From the NCBI GenBank assembly GCA_036023115.1, contig JAYKKT010000064.1:2165501-2229500 (forward strand): 64,000 nucleotides of DNA, given 5' to 3'. Under the pieces are notes generated by a model. That model was not told where the DNA came from. It was given only the letters and a program-made list of their open reading frames with translations, and did no database searches. The stretch is from Brasenia schreberi (taxonomy: Eukaryota > Streptophyta > Magnoliopsida > Nymphaeales > Cabombaceae). The translations under genes were made by a program, and so were the position numbers. Shown here piece after piece: positions 63,250 to 64,000 of the stretch. Each line of letters starts with the position of its first letter. Position 1 is the first letter of the stretch.

Positions 63250-64000
63250 CGGTCCCAAGCCCGGATAAAGGAGGAGGGTTGTGTTAGGCTTCCGACAGCA
63301 AGCGTAAAACTTTGTCGGATTTCTACAACATGGATTACAAAAATTATGAGCATTGCTTTGGGGCGTCCCCGCCTAGCGACGTGCTGCAGAGCCCGAATGC
63401 ACTAAGAAGTAAGCAAGGGCCACTACATTTTCGCCCGAATGTAGTGAATCAATTGCAGAGAGGGTTCCCACATCATGGACGGGTGTGGGTAAAGAAGTTA
63501 GTCCCGCTACATTGCCGCCCGAATGTAGTGAAAAATTTTCAGAGAGGGTCTCCGCATTTTGATTATGGACGGATGCGGGGGGTAAGGAAGCTAGTCCTAG
63601 ATAATAAGATTCGTATTGGTTCTTGGAATATCGGAACATTATCGGGTAAGCTAATGGAGGTGGTAGATACTATGATTCGGAGAAAGATTCATATTCTATG
63701 TTTACAAGAGACAAAATGGGTTGGAGAAAAAGCAAAGGAAATAGAGGATACAGGTTTTAAATTATGGTACTCGGGTAAAGAAAAGGCCCGAAACGGAGTT
63801 GGTATTATCATAAATAAAGATTTAAAGGAGAGTGTAGTAGACATACAACGATATGGTGACCGAATCATGACCTTGAAATTAGTGTTAGGAGTAGAGGTTT
63901 TGAATATAGTTTGTGCTTACGCACCCCAAGTAGGACTAGAAGATAGTATAAAGACAGTTTTTTGGGAAGAGTTAGATAAGGTGTTTCAAAAGATTCCACA
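63250..64000 (+). mobile_element. RTE-type LINE, 5' part, cut by the window edge
   Basis: It starts with a leader (ccttgcattgccggtcccaa, then a ggataaaggaggagggttg block) that also begins the full-length copy at 12083. The single ORF starts at 63330 and is open to the end of the window. Confidence 0.85.
63330..64000 (+). CDS. LINE ORF, N-terminal part with apurinic-type endonuclease domain (3'-incomplete)
   Basis: The ATG at 63330 opens a frame that has no stop in the remaining 671 bases. Residues 1-90 include a tandem repeat (LHFRPNVVNQLQRGFPHHG, then LHCRPNVVKNFQRGSPHFD, each followed by a KLV). From about residue 91 the endonuclease domain begins: IRIGSWNIGTL (the conserved Trp-Asn), ILCLQETKW (the catalytic Glu), ARNGVGIIINK and VLNIVCAYAPQ. 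These are the first motifs of the APE-like endonuclease that nicks target DNA for reverse transcription. Unlike all other copies in the window, this one is undamaged as far as can be seen. It sits in an intron of the ARF gene, in the opposite orientation to that gene. Confidence 0.8.
   Translation, partial: MDYKNYEHCFGASPPSDVLQSPNALRSKQGPLHFRPNVVNQLQRGFPHHGRVWVKKLVPLHCRPNVVKNFQRGSPHFDYGRMRGVRKLVLDNKIRIGSWNIGTLSGKLMEVVDTMIRRKIHILCLQETKWVGEKAKEIEDTGFKLWYSGKEKARNGVGIIINKDLKESVVDIQRYGDRIMTLKLVLGVEVLNIVCAYAPQVGLEDSIKTVFWEELDKVFQKIP

Overview
This window is a stretch of nuclear genome from a flowering plant. Genes are split by GT-AG introns, some of them several kb long. The recognisable genes are plant-specific or plant-typical (WRKY, an auxin response factor carrying trans-acting siRNA target sites, S1FA). 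The spaces between them are full of LINE, hAT, MITE, SINE-like and LTR-type remains and long AT and GA microsatellites. I cannot name the species.

Layout. 1-2.3 kb: a LINE of the RTE type lies against the broken remains of an hAT transposase gene. 3.3-6.0 kb (+): the 3' five exons of a TMEM209 / 'cytochrome b561-related N-terminal' nuclear-envelope protein. 8.9-12.1 kb (-): a full-length but decayed RTE LINE. 12.5-25.1 kb (+): a 14-exon gene for an RluA-type RNA pseudouridine synthase (PUS5-like, 394 residues) whose introns hold several nested insertions. About 27-31.2 kb (+): S1FA, a 70-residue membrane/DNA-binding protein, with a probable 5'-UTR intron of about 3.9 kb. 35.5-37.3 kb: a GC-rich, tandem-repeated block that is probably LTR-derived. 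37.9-38.3 kb (+): a small secreted protein of unknown function. 38-45 kb: repeats only. 45.2-47.6 kb (+): a three-exon group IIc WRKY transcription factor. 47.6-56.4 kb: no confident gene, but it contains a long near-perfect foldback and a 5S rRNA-derived element. 56.4-59.9 kb (-): the 3' half of an ARF3/ARF4-type auxin response factor with two tasiR-ARF target sites; its DNA-binding-domain exons must lie beyond the right edge. 60-64 kb: a LINE-filled intron of that gene, ending in the 5' half of a LINE whose reading frame is intact as far as the window goes.

The genes do not form a pathway; they are independent nuclear genes. The strongest common theme is one RTE LINE family, seen at every stage from an open endonuclease frame to 42-bp 3' stubs, many with clear target-site duplications. 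The observations I would follow first are the foldback at 48.5 kb, the two identical 42-bp LINE stubs, the Gly in place of the catalytic Asp in the pseudouridine synthase, the repeated copies of the exon-3 acceptor region inside the WRKY intron, and the unidentified secreted peptide.
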